Counted from the stretch's first letter, positions 25,800-37,165 are shown. The stretch is DNA of 64,000 bases from Mesorhizobium hawassense (GCF_003289945.1 NZ_QMBP01000014.1:124001-188000); one strand, 5' to 3'. Notes: generated by a model not told the origin, from the sequence alone. Numbers and translations: made by a program.

Positions 25800-27293
25800 A
25801 TGTCCGCGCATTTTGCCCGCACCAACCACCACGAAGCGCTCGATCGCCTCGCCGATCGCCGGCTGTTGCGCGCGCTCGCCTATGTCGACGGCCACTGGAC
25901 GGCGAGCGATGCGGCGGCAAGTTTTGAAGTCACCGATCCGGCGACCGGGGCGACCGTCGCGTTCGTGGCCGCGCTCGATGCCGCCCAGACGACGAAGGCA
26001 ATCAACGCCGCATCGCGCGCGCTTCCCGTGTGGCGCTCGGCGCTGCCGCAGGAACGCTCCAAGATCTTGCGAAACTGGTTCGATCTGATCATCGCCGCCA
26101 AGGACGACCTGGCCCTGCTGATGACGCTCGAACAGGGCAAGCCGCTGAAGGAATCGCTCGGCGAGATCGACTATGCGGCCTCCTTCGTCGAGTGGTACGC
26201 CGAGGAAGCGAAACGCCTCAACGCCGAAAGCGTCGCCAGCCACCTGCCGAATGCTGAGATGAGTGTGCGCCGCGAACCGCTCGGCGTCGTCGGCGTCGTC
26301 ACGCCATGGAATTTCCCGTCGGCCATGCTCACCCGCAAGGCTGCGGCCGCGCTTGCCGCCGGCTGCACGGTGGTGGCGCATCCGTCCTCCGAAACGCCGT
26401 TGTCGGCGCTTGCGTTGGCCGAGCTTGGCGAGCGCGCCGGACTTCCGGCCGGCGTCTTCAACATCGTCACCGGCGATGCGCGAACGATCGTCGGCGCGAT
26501 GTGCGCCGATGCCCGCGTCCGCGCCATGAGCTTCACCGGCTCGACCGAAGTCGGCCGTCTGATTGCCGCGCAGAGTGCCCCGACGATGAAGCGGCTGGTG
26601 ATGGAGCTCGGCGGGCACGCGCCGCTGATCGTGTTCGACGATGCCGATATCGAGAAGGCGGTGACGATCGCGCTCGACGCCAAATTCGCCACTTCCGGCC
26701 AGGATTGCCTCGCTGCCAACCGCATCTATGTGCAGCGCCCGGTCTATGATCGCTTCTGCGCTGCTTTCGCGCGCCGTATCGGGCAGCTCCGCATCGGCAA
26801 CGGGCTATCCGCGGACGCCGAGATCGGGCCGCTGATGCATGAGCGCGCGGTCAAGAAGGTCGAGGAACAGGTGGCCGATGCGCTCACGCATGGTGCGCGC
26901 TGCCTCGTGGGCGGCAAGCGCCACCAGGCCGGCCCGCTGTTCTACCAGCCGACCCTGCTGGTCGACGTGCCGGACGAAGCGCTGATCATGCGTGAGGAAA
27001 CCTTTGGCCCGGTCGCCGCCGTCACGCCGTTCGACGACGAGGCGGAAGTCGTCGCCCGCGCCAACGCCACGGAATACGGGCTCGTCGCTTATGTCGTCAC
27101 CGAGAGCGGCGCCCGGCAGGCGCGCATGGGCCGCGCCCTGGACTACGGCATGGTCGCGATCAACCGCGTCAAGATCACCGGCGCGCCGATCCCCTTCGGC
27201 GGCGTCAAGCAATCCGGCATCGGCCGCGAAGGCTCACGCCACGGCCTCGAAGCCTTCACCGATCTCAAGTACCTTTGTCTGGATGTTGCGTAA
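25800..27293 (+). CDS. doeC: aldehyde dehydrogenase, SSADH type (DoeC/Ssd)
   Basis: 497 residues, GGGAG upstream of the ATG. Features: VGVVTPWNFPSAMLTRKAAAALAAGCTVV, SFTGSTEVGR, the catalytic glutamate in MELGGHAPLI and the catalytic cysteine in SGQDCLAANRIYVQ. In ectoine breakdown this enzyme oxidises aspartate semialdehyde to aspartate; the sequence alone would equally fit succinate-semialdehyde dehydrogenase. Context (DoeX before, DoeD after) favours the doe role. A paralogue at 35579 is not in this cluster. Confidence 0.88.
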   Translation: MSAHFARTNHHEALDRLADRRLLRALAYVDGHWTASDAAASFEVTDPATGATVAFVAALDAAQTTKAINAASRALPVWRSALPQERSKILRNWFDLIIAAKDDLALLMTLEQGKPLKESLGEIDYAASFVEWYAEEAKRLNAESVASHLPNAEMSVRREPLGVVGVVTPWNFPSAMLTRKAAAALAAGCTVVAHPSSETPLSALALAELGERAGLPAGVFNIVTGDARTIVGAMCADARVRAMSFTGSTEVGRLIAAQSAPTMKRLVMELGGHAPLIVFDDADIEKAVTIALDAKFATSGQDCLAANRIYVQRPVYDRFCAAFARRIGQLRIGNGLSADAEIGPLMHERAVKKVEEQVADALTHGARCLVGGKRHQAGPLFYQPTLLVDVPDEALIMREETFGPVAAVTPFDDEAEVVARANATEYGLVAYVVTESGARQARMGRALDYGMVAINRVKITGAPIPFGGVKQSGIGREGSRHGLEAFTDLKYLCLDVA

Positions 27294-27323
27294 GCCATCC
27301 CGGAATTTACAGGAGTCAGAAAA

Positions 27324-28703
27324 ATGCTCGAACAATCAAACGAACTCTCCGCCTGGGATCGTGACCACTTCTTCCATCCCTCGACGCATATGGGCACGCA
27401 TGCGCGCGGTGAATCGCCGGCGCGCATCATGGCCGGCGGTGAAGGCGTCACCGTCTGGGACAACACCGGCAAGAAGAGCATCGATGCCTTTGCCGGCCTC
27501 TATTGCGTCAATGTCGGCTACGGCCGCCAGAAGATCGCCGATGCCATCGCCGAACAGGCAAAGAACCTCGCCTACTATCACGCCTATGTCGGGCACGGCA
27601 CCGAGGCCTCGATCACGCTTGCCAAGATGATCATCGACCGTGCGCCGAAGGGCATGTCGAGGGTCTATTTCGGTCTCTCCGGCTCCGACGCCAACGAGAC
27701 CAACATCAAGCTGATCTGGTACTACAACAACGTGCTGGGCCGGCCTGAGAAGAAGAAGATCATATCGCGCTGGCGCGGTTACCATGGCTCGGGCGTCATG
27801 ACGGGATCGCTGACCGGGCTGGAGCTGTTCCACAACGCCTTCGACCTGCCGCGCGCGCCGATCCTGCACACCGAGGCGCCTTACTACTTCCGCCGCGCCG
27901 ACCGTTCGATGAGCGAAGAGCAGTTCTCGCAGCATTGCGCCGACAAGCTCGAAGAGATGATCCTTGCCGAAGGCCCGGAGACGGTCGCGGCCTTCATCGG
28001 TGAGCCGATCCTCGGCACCGGCGGCATCGTGCCGCCACCGGCCGGCTACTGGGCAAAGATCCAGGCTGTGCTGACGAAGTACGACGTGCTGCTCGTCGCC
28101 GACGAGGTGGTGACCGGCTTCGGCCGTCTCGGCTCCATGTTCGGCTCCGACCATTACGGCATCAAGCCGGACCTGATCACCATCGCCAAGGGCCTGACCT
28201 CGGCCTATGCGCCGCTGTCGGGCGTCATCGTCGCCGACAAGGTCTGGCAGGTGCTGGTCAAGGGTTCCGACAAGCTCGGCTCGCTCGGCCATGGCTGGAC
28301 CTATTCGGCGCATCCCATTTGCGTTGCCGCCGGCGTCGCCAACCTCGAACTGATCGACGAGATGGAATTGGTGAAGAACGCCGGCGAGACTGGCGCTTAT
28401 TTCCGCAGCGAGTTGGCCAAAGCCGTTGGCGGCCAGAAGCACGTCGGCGAAGTGCGCGGTGACGGCATGCTGGCCGCCATCGAATTAGTCAAGGATCGCG
28501 ACGACCGCGTCTTCTTCGATCCCGCACTGAAGGTCGGGCCGCAGATCGCCACGGCGCTCGCCGCCAGCGGCGTAATCGGCCGCGCCATGCCGCAGGGCGA
28601 CATCCTCGGCTTTGCGCCTCCGCTCTGCCTGACGCGCGAGGAGGCCGACATCATCGTTGCCAGGACCGCCGACGCCGTGAACAGCGTCCTCGCCAACATT
28701 TGA
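27324..28703 (+). CDS. doeD: class III aminotransferase, diaminobutyrate to aspartate semialdehyde (DoeD/Atf)
   Basis: 459 residues with AGGAG upstream. Fold-type I, class III features: VWDNTGKKSIDAFAGLYCVNVGYGR, YFGLSGSDANETNIKLIWYYNN, LLVADEVVTGFGRLGSMFGS and the PLP lysine in ITIAKGLTSAYAPLSGVIV. It probably removes the amino group from L-2,4-diaminobutyrate. It sits 30 bases after doeC in the same transcript. Confidence 0.9.
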   Translation: MLEQSNELSAWDRDHFFHPSTHMGTHARGESPARIMAGGEGVTVWDNTGKKSIDAFAGLYCVNVGYGRQKIADAIAEQAKNLAYYHAYVGHGTEASITLAKMIIDRAPKGMSRVYFGLSGSDANETNIKLIWYYNNVLGRPEKKKIISRWRGYHGSGVMTGSLTGLELFHNAFDLPRAPILHTEAPYYFRRADRSMSEEQFSQHCADKLEEMILAEGPETVAAFIGEPILGTGGIVPPPAGYWAKIQAVLTKYDVLLVADEVVTGFGRLGSMFGSDHYGIKPDLITIAKGLTSAYAPLSGVIVADKVWQVLVKGSDKLGSLGHGWTYSAHPICVAAGVANLELIDEMELVKNAGETGAYFRSELAKAVGGQKHVGEVRGDGMLAAIELVKDRDDRVFFDPALKVGPQIATALAASGVIGRAMPQGDILGFAPPLCLTREEADIIVARTADAVNSVLANI

Positions 28704-28711
28704 GAAGCGAT

Positions 28712-29812
28712 ATGAATGCCATGACCAGAACCATCCCGGCCACGATGGCCGCCGTGCAGCTCACCGGCCATGGCGGCCTGGAGAAGCTCGTCTACCGCAC
28801 CGACGTGAAGGTGCCCGCGCCGGCCGCCGGCGAAGTGCTGGTCAAAGTCAGTGCCTGCGGCATGAACAACACCGATGTCTGGGTGCGGCAGGGCGCCTAC
28901 GGCACGGAGGAGGATGCCGGGGCGGTCTCGACCTGGCGCCGGCAGGGCAACACGCTCACCTTCCCGCGCATCCAGGGCACCGACACGGTGGGCACCATCG
29001 TCGCCGTCGGCGACGGCGTGTCCACGGACCGCATCGGCGAACGCGTCATGGTCGACTTCTCGATCTACAACCGCGACGACGATTCGCTGGCCGACATCGA
29101 CTATATGGGCCACGGCCGCGATGGCGGTTACGCCGAATTCCAGGCGCTGCCGGCCGAGAACGCGCATGTCGTCGACACCGGTCTGACGGACATCGAGCTC
29201 GCCACCTTCTGCTGCGCCTATCTCACCGGCGAGCAGATGCTGGAACGCGCAGGGTTGAAGGCAGGCGAACGGGTGCTGGTCACCGGCGCGTCGGGCGGCG
29301 TCGGTTCCGGCATCGTGCAGCTGGCAAAGGCGCGCGGCGCCATCCCCTATGCGGTCGTCGGCAAGGGCAAGGAGCAGGCCGTGCTCGCCATCGGCGCCGA
29401 GAAGGTGATCACGCGCGGCGTGGCCGACCTGCTCACGGCCGTGAACGAAGCGACCGGCGGCAAGCCTATCGATGTGGTCGCTGATCTGGTCGGCGGCGCC
29501 ATCTTCAACGACCTGCTGCGCATCCTGCGCCCCGAGGGCCGCTACACCACGGCGGGCGCCATCGCCGGACCGGTCGTGCAACTCGACCTCCGCACCATGT
29601 ATCTGAAGCAGTTGCAGCTCCACGGTTCGAGTCAAGGCACGCGCGCCGACTTCCGCCGTATCGTGCGCTACATCGAGGAAAAGAAGATCAAGCCCCTGGT
29701 CGGCGGCGTCTACAAACTGTCGGACTTCCACCGCGCCCAGACCGACTTCATGGGCAAGGACTTCGTCGGCAAGCTGGTGGTGGTGCCGGACGCGATGTGG
29801 GGCGGCGACTGA
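28712..29812 (+). CDS. MDR-family (quinone oxidoreductase-like) dehydrogenase
   Basis: 366 residues from the ATG at 28712 (an ATG at 28721 is also possible), 8 bases after doeD. The GroES-like N-terminal domain and nucleotide site (VLVTGASGGVGSGIVQLAKARGA) are clear. The catalytic-zinc motif of alcohol dehydrogenases is changed: GHE is replaced by GTD (RIQGTDTVGTIV), and the cysteine segment reads CGMNNTDVW. A zinc-free quinone-oxidoreductase mode is therefore likely. It may handle a side product of ectoine breakdown; no specific substrate is supported. Confidence 0.8.
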   Translation: MNAMTRTIPATMAAVQLTGHGGLEKLVYRTDVKVPAPAAGEVLVKVSACGMNNTDVWVRQGAYGTEEDAGAVSTWRRQGNTLTFPRIQGTDTVGTIVAVGDGVSTDRIGERVMVDFSIYNRDDDSLADIDYMGHGRDGGYAEFQALPAENAHVVDTGLTDIELATFCCAYLTGEQMLERAGLKAGERVLVTGASGGVGSGIVQLAKARGAIPYAVVGKGKEQAVLAIGAEKVITRGVADLLTAVNEATGGKPIDVVADLVGGAIFNDLLRILRPEGRYTTAGAIAGPVVQLDLRTMYLKQLQLHGSSQGTRADFRRIVRYIEEKKIKPLVGGVYKLSDFHRAQTDFMGKDFVGKLVVVPDAMWGGD

Positions 29813-30035
29813 GCAGGACGGAGTTGCTGACAGCGTCAGTTCTCTGCGGCAGCTGAGATTCAATGGCTACGGCGAGAAGACGAGCGCCCCGCCTGTCCTG
29901 CCCCCGCTGGCTGTCCAGTGTCATCGCTGGCCGACTGCGCTCCGCCTCCTGTCTGCCTTTGAAAATGGTGGAGAGAGATCGCGGCCCGATTTGGAAGTTA
30001 TACGATTATAATGACGGATCATGAATGCGCCGCTG

Positions 30036-30779
30036 TCACCGCGGCCGGGCAATGATGTCGAAAACATACTGCTTGGCGCTCCGGACGCTGTCTTCCAGCG
30101 ATAGGCCGAGGGCAAGAGAGGCGGCGATGGCGCTGGATAGCATGCAGCCCGTTCCGCGCATCCCTCGCGGCAAGCGTGGCGCTTCGAACCGAACCGCGGG
30201 ACAGTTCGGTTGCAACAGGACATCGATCGACTGGCTCCCTGCCGAGTGTCCGCCCTTGACGAGTACGGCCGTCCGCACACGCCTCGACAGTTCCTTCCCC
30301 TGATGCCGAGCGCCTTCCTCGTCCGGCGCTGGCGCCGATCCGTTCAATGTTGCGAGCTCGATCAGGTTGGGCGTGACGAGCCGGCAGACCGGCATCAAGT
30401 CGCGGCGCAACACATCGATGGCATCTTCCTCCAGCAGCAGCCGTCCCGAGGTTGAGACCAATACCGGATCGAGCACCACCGGTACTTTCGGACTGCTCGC
30501 CAGGACGGAGCCGACCGCTTCGATCGCCGCCGCCGTCCCCAGCATGCCGATCTTGACCGCCGCGACTTGGTTGGCGGCAAAGGCAGCGCGCATCTGGGCG
30601 GCAACAAGTTCCGGCGGCATATGCTCGATTTGCTCGACGGTGTCGTGCGTCTGCACCGTCACGGCCGTGACGGCGAGGCAGCTGCGCAACCCGAACGCCG
30701 AAACGGTCTCGACATCGCGGGCTATTCCCGCGCCGCCGCTCGAATCGGAGCCGGCGACAATCAAGACATGCGGCGTCAT
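30036..30779 (-). CDS. thiD: hydroxymethylpyrimidine/phosphomethylpyrimidine kinase
   Basis: 247 residues from the ATG overlapping the thiE stop; ATGs at 30785 and 30806 are alternatives. The ribokinase-like fold shows IVAGSDSSGGAGIARD, AVKIGMLG, VLDPVLVSTSGRLLL, TPNLIELATL, VLVKGGHSAG and the catalytic GMRGTGCMLSSAIAA. It phosphorylates HMP and HMP-P to HMP-PP in thiamine synthesis. It ends the thiCOSGED operon. It is convergent with the dehydrogenase at 28712-29812 over 223 bases in which no gene is seen. Confidence 0.93.
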   Translation of the reverse strand: MTPHVLIVAGSDSSGGAGIARDVETVSAFGLRSCLAVTAVTVQTHDTVEQIEHMPPELVAAQMRAAFAANQVAAVKIGMLGTAAAIEAVGSVLASSPKVPVVLDPVLVSTSGRLLLEEDAIDVLRRDLMPVCRLVTPNLIELATLNGSAPAPDEEGARHQGKELSRRVRTAVLVKGGHSAGSQSIDVLLQPNCPAVRFEAPRLPRGMRGTGCMLSSAIAASLALGLSLEDSVRSAKQYVFDIIARPR

Positions 30780-31381
30780 CGCCATGGCGCCGTCGCCGCC
30801 AGCCATTCCAGCGCGCGCGCCTCGGGGTGCGCGTTCCGGGTGATGTCGGTCACCACCGCGGCGCTCTCAGCGCCTTGGGCGAAGACGCCGGCAATGCGCT
30901 CGACGGTGAGCCCGCCGATGGCCACGAGCGGAAGGCCGCCGACGCGCCTCTTCCAGACAGCGACGCGATCCAGCCCTTGCGGAGCCCATTTCATCGCCTT
31001 GAGGATGGTCGGGTAGATCGGGCCAAGCGCGATATAGTCGGGCTCGGCTTCAAGCGCGGTTTCCAGTTCGGCGTCGTCGTGGGTGCTCAGGCCGAGCTTC
31101 AGCCCCGCTCTGCGGATCGTCCTCAAATCGGCCTCCGCCAGATCCTCCTGGCCGAGATGGACGAAATCGCAGTCCTCATCGATCGCCAGGCGCCAGTAAT
31201 CGTTGACGATGAGCTGGCAGCCATGGCGGTCGCATACCGCCTTCGAAGCACGGATCTCGCGGCGCAGCGAAGCTTCGTCCAGATCCTTTATGCGCAGTTG
31301 CACCAGCTTTACGCCAATCGGCACCAGGCGTTCGATCCAGGCGAGGGAATCGACGATCAGGTAGAACGGATCGAGCTTCAT
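30776..31381 (-). CDS. thiE: thiamine-phosphate synthase
   Basis: 201 residues from the ATG overlapping the thiG stop. The TIM-barrel phosphate-binding segments are seen in VKLVQLRIKDLD, ASKAVCDRHGCQLIVNDYWRLAIDEDCDFVHLGQEDL and YIALGPIYPTILKAMKWAPQGLDRV, ending in LVAIGGLTVERI. It joins HMP-PP and thiazole phosphate. The GPIYPT phrase is slightly unlike GPifpT(p/s)TK of the classic form, as in rhizobial ThiE proteins. Confidence 0.92.
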   Translation of the reverse strand: MKLDPFYLIVDSLAWIERLVPIGVKLVQLRIKDLDEASLRREIRASKAVCDRHGCQLIVNDYWRLAIDEDCDFVHLGQEDLAEADLRTIRRAGLKLGLSTHDDAELETALEAEPDYIALGPIYPTILKAMKWAPQGLDRVAVWKRRVGGLPLVAIGGLTVERIAGVFAQGAESAAVVTDITRNAHPEARALEWLAATAPWR

Positions 31382-32151
31382 GAGAACGCCGGCATGCCGA
31401 TAACGGGGGTGGAGGGGACAGCCATGTCGCGCGGCTCGAGCAAGCCGGCGCAATAGGCCTCGCGGCCCGCCTGCACCGCCTTGCCGAAAGCCGTGGCCAT
31501 CGCCACGGGATCGCCTGCCTTGGCGACTGCGGTGTTGAGCAGCACGGCGTCGTAGCCGAGCTCCATCACGGCCGTGGCATGCGACGGCCGGCCAACGCCG
31601 GCGTCGACGATCAGCGGAACGTCCGGGAAATGGCCGCGCAGGCTTCGCAGCGCTTCGGGATTTTGCGGCCCACGCGCAGAGCCGATCGGCGCGCACCAGG
31701 GCATCAACAGCTTGCAGCCGGCTTCGAGCAGGCGCTCGGCAACGATCAGGTCGTCGGTGGTGTAGGGAAAGACCTCGAAGTCTTCCGAGGCAAGGATTCT
31801 TGCCGCCTCGACCAGTCCGAACACGTCGGGCTGGAGCGTGTCGTGGTTGCCGATCACTTCGAGCTTGATCCAGTTGGTGCCGAACACCTCGCGCGCCATC
31901 CGCGCCGTCATCACCGCCTCGTTCACCGAATGGCAGCCTGCGGTATTGGGCAGGACCCGAACCCCGAGCGACCGGACCAGAGACCAGAACTGACCGCCGG
32001 CTTTGCCGCCGGAGGTCTCGCGGCGGAGCGACACGGTGACGATTTCCGTCCCGCTCGCCTTGACCGCCTCGGCCATGATGACGGGCGAGGGATAGAGCGC
32101 GGTTCCCAGCAGCAGGCGTGACGAGAGTCCTTGTCCGTAGAGGTCGAGCAT
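31378..32151 (-). CDS. thiG: thiazole synthase
   Basis: 257 residues. GTALYPSPVIMAEAVKASGTEIVTVSLRR, LPNTAGCHSVNEAVMTARMAREV, IKLEVIGNHDTLQPDVFGLVEAA and IVDAGVGRPSHATAVMELGYDAVLLNTAVA are full family signatures. It builds the thiazole ring from deoxyxylulose phosphate, dehydroglycine and ThiS-thiocarboxylate. It starts 4 bases after thiS. Confidence 0.96.
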   Translation of the reverse strand: MLDLYGQGLSSRLLLGTALYPSPVIMAEAVKASGTEIVTVSLRRETSGGKAGGQFWSLVRSLGVRVLPNTAGCHSVNEAVMTARMAREVFGTNWIKLEVIGNHDTLQPDVFGLVEAARILASEDFEVFPYTTDDLIVAERLLEAGCKLLMPWCAPIGSARGPQNPEALRSLRGHFPDVPLIVDAGVGRPSHATAVMELGYDAVLLNTAVAKAGDPVAMATAFGKAVQAGREAYCAGLLEPRDMAVPSTPVIGMPAFS

Positions 32152-32155
32152 TGGA

Positions 32156-32353
32156 TCAGCCTCCCTTCATCGGTGAGAGTATTTCGATACGGTCGCCCTC
32201 GGTGAGCACGCAGCGGTCGCGCTCCTTCGTTGGCACGACCTCGCCGTTCAGCGCGGTGGCGAGCCAGCCGCCCTGAAAATCGAGTTCTGCGAGCAACGCG
32301 GAAAGCGTCCCGGCCGCGACGTCGTGGCTCTGGCCGTTAACGGTGAGCTTCAA
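32156..32353 (-). CDS. thiS: sulfur carrier protein ThiS
   Basis: 65 residues with a ubiquitin-like fold and the C-terminal di-glycine needed for thiocarboxylation (ILSPMKGG). The start is TTG at 32353, supported by AAGGAG eight bases upstream and by the family's start MKLTVNGQ. It overlaps the end of thiO by 17 bases. Confidence 0.93.
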   Translation of the reverse strand: MKLTVNGQSHDVAAGTLSALLAELDFQGGWLATALNGEVVPTKERDRCVLTEGDRIEILSPMKGG

Positions 32354-33316
32354 GGGCGAACTCCTTTGCTGCGGGATTTCCCAGGATCATGTCGGCTGCC
32401 CGCCGCGCCATGGCCGGCGCGAGCAGAAAGCCGTGGCGATAGAGGCCGTTGATGCGAAGGTGCTTCCCGTCGCACTCGACGCGCGGCAAGTTGTCGGCAA
32501 AGGCAGGGCGCACGCCCACGCCTGTCTCGACCAGCTCGGCCTCGCCGAACGCCGGATGCAGCGTGTAGGCGGCGCTGAGCAGCTCCATGGCCGAGCGCAC
32601 GGTGACCGGGCCTGCGGCATCGCATTCGATCATTGTCGCGCCGACCATGAACAGATTTTCTGCGCGTGGCACGACATAGACCGGGATGCGCGGATGAAGC
32701 AGCCGCACCGGCCGGGCCAGCGAGATCTCGCTGGTTCGCAGCACCAGCATCTCGCCGCGTACGCCGCGCAGCTCCGGGCGCTTGTCGGCGATGCCGGTGC
32801 AGTCCACCTCGATATTCGCGACGACGGACACCACTCGGCTGCCGAACTCGAGCCCAACGCCGATGCCGAGCAGCTTGTCGCTTAGCGCAAGCAGCGCCTT
32901 GCGTGGGTCGAGATGCGCCTCCTCGCCGAAGAACAGGCCGCGCCCGAACCGGCCGGCGAGGGCCGGTTCCAGTGCCGCGATCTCATCGGCGTCGAGCGGC
33001 CCGAAGCCGGATGTACGGCGGCCGAACCGGTCCAGCTCGCCGGCATCGCGCGCAGGCGCCACGACCAGCGTGCCGCTGCGCGAGACATGGCCGGGCAATG
33101 CTGCGTCCCACCAGTCGGCCGCGCCACGTCCCAGCGTCAGCACCGCCTCTTCGGCACTCTCGCGCTCGCACCAGGGCGCAAGCATGCCGCCGGCCTGCCA
33201 GGAGGCATTGCCGGCGATCTCCATGCGCTTCTCGACCACGGTCACGTCGATGCCGCGCGTTGCCAACTCGTGCGCGAGCGTCAAGCCGGCAACGCCCGCG
33301 CCGCGAATGAGCACCT

Positions 33317-33320
<4 letters not shown>
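32337..33320 (-). CDS. thiO: glycine oxidase ThiO
   Basis: 327 residues from the ATG overlapping the thiC stop. FAD site VLIRGAGVAGLTLAHELATRGIDVTVVEKR, ASWQAGGMLAPW (the DAO-family phrase), VDCTGIADKR, and the C-terminal GLYRHGFLLAPAMARRAADMI. It oxidises glycine to dehydroglycine for ThiG, replacing ThiH of enterics. Its order in thiC-O-S-G-E is the rhizobial one. Confidence 0.93.
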
Positions 33321-35134
<1,814 letters not shown>

Positions 35135-35258
35135 GAGTGAGCCTCCTTGCTCGAGTGCAACGGAGACCCAGTCCACGCGATGAGGAGGAAGTGACGCTTC
35201 GCGCAGGATGCGGGCACTGCCCGAATACCGAAGTCGGATTGCCGACCCGCGAAACCTC

Positions 35259-35352
35259 GCACCGTCCCTACGCCAGTATGAACTGGATCAGGTTCAACGG
35301 GTCACTGCGCGCGATAGCAGTATCTCAGCCCCTTGCCGGGACTCCCCTGGTG
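35259..35352 (-). promoter_or_regulatory. TPP riboswitch (THI box) before thiC
   Basis: On the minus strand the leader shows the conserved pyrimidine-sensing core GGGGCTGAGATACTGC and the pyrophosphate-binding core ACCCGTTGAACCTGATCCAG followed by TTCATACTGGCGTAGGGA. This is the classic TPP aptamer. It ends 125 bases before thiC, leaving room for an expression platform that hides the ribosome site or terminates transcription when TPP is abundant. Confidence 0.96.
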
Positions 35353-35578
35353 AGGCACCCAAGGTGGACGATGCGAAGCCGCCCTGTCAACTCTTGTGAC
35401 GATGGTCCTGTTCGACAATCGGCTGCCGGCATCAAGGTTGGATCGAAATCCGCAGGCATTGTCGCCTAGGTCGGATAAAAACGATGCGCTGGACAAATGC
35501 CGAGTGTCACGCTGCAGCTACGCTGCTTTCCGCGATGTTTCTAAGACGAGATGTCGCCTTATCCTGAGGAGCTCTTCT

Positions 35579-37057
35579 GTGCCGGGCATAAACAGTTCGC
35601 TGCTTCGCCATCTCAAACAGCCGGAGCGGTTTGCCGCGCTGGATCGCGTGGCACGCCAGGGCGATCGGTGGGATGGACGCGTCTTCCGGGTCTCCAATCC
35701 CTCGACCGGCGAATTGCTCGCCGAGCTCCCCGATATGGGAGTCGAGCAAACCAGGATTGCGATCGACAGGGCCCATGTCGCGCAAGCCGAATGGGCGGCT
35801 CGGACCGCCCGGGATCGCAGCGACACGTTGTGGCGCTGGCACCAGCTGATCCTCGATCACACCGACGACCTTGCTGCAATTCTGACCGCCGAAATGGGCA
35901 AGCCGCTGCCCGAGGCAGTATCGGAAGTCTCCCATGCCGCCGCCTACTTGCAATGGTACGCGGAAGAAGCCAACCGCATCTACGGCGAGACGATTTCCGC
36001 GCCGTCGACGGACCGGCGCATGCTGGTCATCAAGCAGCCGATCGGCGTTGTCGGCACCATCACGCCGTGGAACTTTCCCGCTTCGATGGTGGCCCGCAAG
36101 ATTTCACCGGCACTGGCGGCCGGTTGCGCGATCGTCCTGAAGCCGGCCGAGCAAACCCCACTCGTCGCCGGCGCGATGTTCGCGCTGGCAGCAGAGGCGG
36201 GTTTCCCGGATGGCGTGGTGAATTTGATCTATGCGTCGGACGGTGCAGCGGTCGGCCGGGAGCTCTGCTCCAATCGGAAAGTGCGCAAGATCAGTTTCAC
36301 GGGCTCGACCGAAGTCGGGCGGCTGCTCATGCGCCAGTGCTCGGATCAGGTGAAGAAGGTCAGCCTCGAACTGGGCGGGAACGCGCCGTTCATCGTCTTC
36401 GATGATGCCGATGTCGACGCTGCCGTCGACGGTGCAATCCAGGCAAAGTTCCGGAATGCCGGGCAGACCTGCGTCTCCGCCAACCGGCTTTACGTGCAAT
36501 CAGGCGTGCATGATGAATTCGCCGCGAAGTTTACGGCGCGGGTTCGCTCGCTCTCGGTCGGCGACGGCTTCGAACCAGGTATCGCCATCGGACCGTTGAT
36601 CGACACTCAGGCGCTCGTCAAGATCGAGGCTCACATTGCTGATGCGATCCAGAAAGGCGGGGCGATCTGCTGCGGCGGACGCCAGGCAGGTCACGGCGGC
36701 ACCTTTTTCGAACCGACGGTTCTGACGGATATCACCAGTGAAATGCTGCTCGCGCAGGAAGAGACCTTTGGGCCGCTCGCGCCGATCATCCGCTTTGAGG
36801 ATCCCGATCAGGTCGTGCGAGAGGCCAATGATACGATCTATGGCCTCGCCGCCTATTTCTATGCCTCCAATCTCAAGCGCGTCTGGCATGTGGCCGAGAA
36901 GCTCGAATACGGCATGATTGGCATCAACACCGGCCGGATGTCATCGGAAGCCGCTCCCTTTGGTGGCATGAAGCAATCGGGGATTGGTCGCGAAGGCTCG
37001 CGCCACGGCTTGGAGGAATATCTCGAGATGAAGTATCTCTGTATGGGCGGACTCTAG
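35579..37057 (+). CDS. NAD(P)-dependent succinate-semialdehyde dehydrogenase-type enzyme
   Basis: The GTG at 35579 has GAGGAG 7 bases upstream and yields 492 residues, the family size; a longer open frame from 35396 has no such signal. Key parts: VGTITPWNFPASMVARKISPALAAGCAIVLKPAEQTP, SFTGSTEVGRLLM, the glutamate in LELGGNAPFIVFDDAD and the catalytic cysteine in GQTCVSANRLYVQ. GabD-like function (succinate semialdehyde to succinate) is the best guess. It is a paralogue of the doe dehydrogenase at 25800. Its TAG stop forms the first bases of a dispersed palindromic repeat. Confidence 0.85.
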   Translation: MPGINSSLLRHLKQPERFAALDRVARQGDRWDGRVFRVSNPSTGELLAELPDMGVEQTRIAIDRAHVAQAEWAARTARDRSDTLWRWHQLILDHTDDLAAILTAEMGKPLPEAVSEVSHAAAYLQWYAEEANRIYGETISAPSTDRRMLVIKQPIGVVGTITPWNFPASMVARKISPALAAGCAIVLKPAEQTPLVAGAMFALAAEAGFPDGVVNLIYASDGAAVGRELCSNRKVRKISFTGSTEVGRLLMRQCSDQVKKVSLELGGNAPFIVFDDADVDAAVDGAIQAKFRNAGQTCVSANRLYVQSGVHDEFAAKFTARVRSLSVGDGFEPGIAIGPLIDTQALVKIEAHIADAIQKGGAICCGGRQAGHGGTFFEPTVLTDITSEMLLAQEETFGPLAPIIRFEDPDQVVREANDTIYGLAAYFYASNLKRVWHVAEKLEYGMIGINTGRMSSEAAPFGGMKQSGIGREGSRHGLEEYLEMKYLCMGGL

Positions 37058-37160
37058 AGCGGTTCACCGTTTCACGGAAACGGCGAACCGCTCTATCCCT
37101 TTGTTCTTGCGCAATTCCGGACGGAAAACCGCTCACACTTTTCCTGGAATTGCTCTAACG
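37055..37160. repeat. dispersed Rhizobiales palindromic repeat after the dehydrogenase
   Basis: TAGAGCGGTTC at 37055 pairs with GAACCGCTCTA ending at 37095, forming a long hairpin with ACCGTTTC/AAACGGC inner pairing. The rest to 37160 (minus strand AGAGCAATTCCAGGAAAAGT, then GCGGTTTTCCGTCCGGAATT) is a widespread intergenic element, also seen at 58751-58832 in diverged form. It can end both converging transcripts (dehydrogenase and bioZ). Confidence 0.8.
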
Positions 37161-37165
37161 CAAAG

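Noticed and set aside
29813..30035. Small gene between the doe operon and thiD
   Set aside because: No frame with a start and ribosome site is convincing; the region lies between two converging genes.
35396..35578. Upstream extension of the second aldehyde dehydrogenase
   Set aside because: The family length, the GAGGAG site and the start of similarity all point to the GTG at 35579; the extension is the promoter region.
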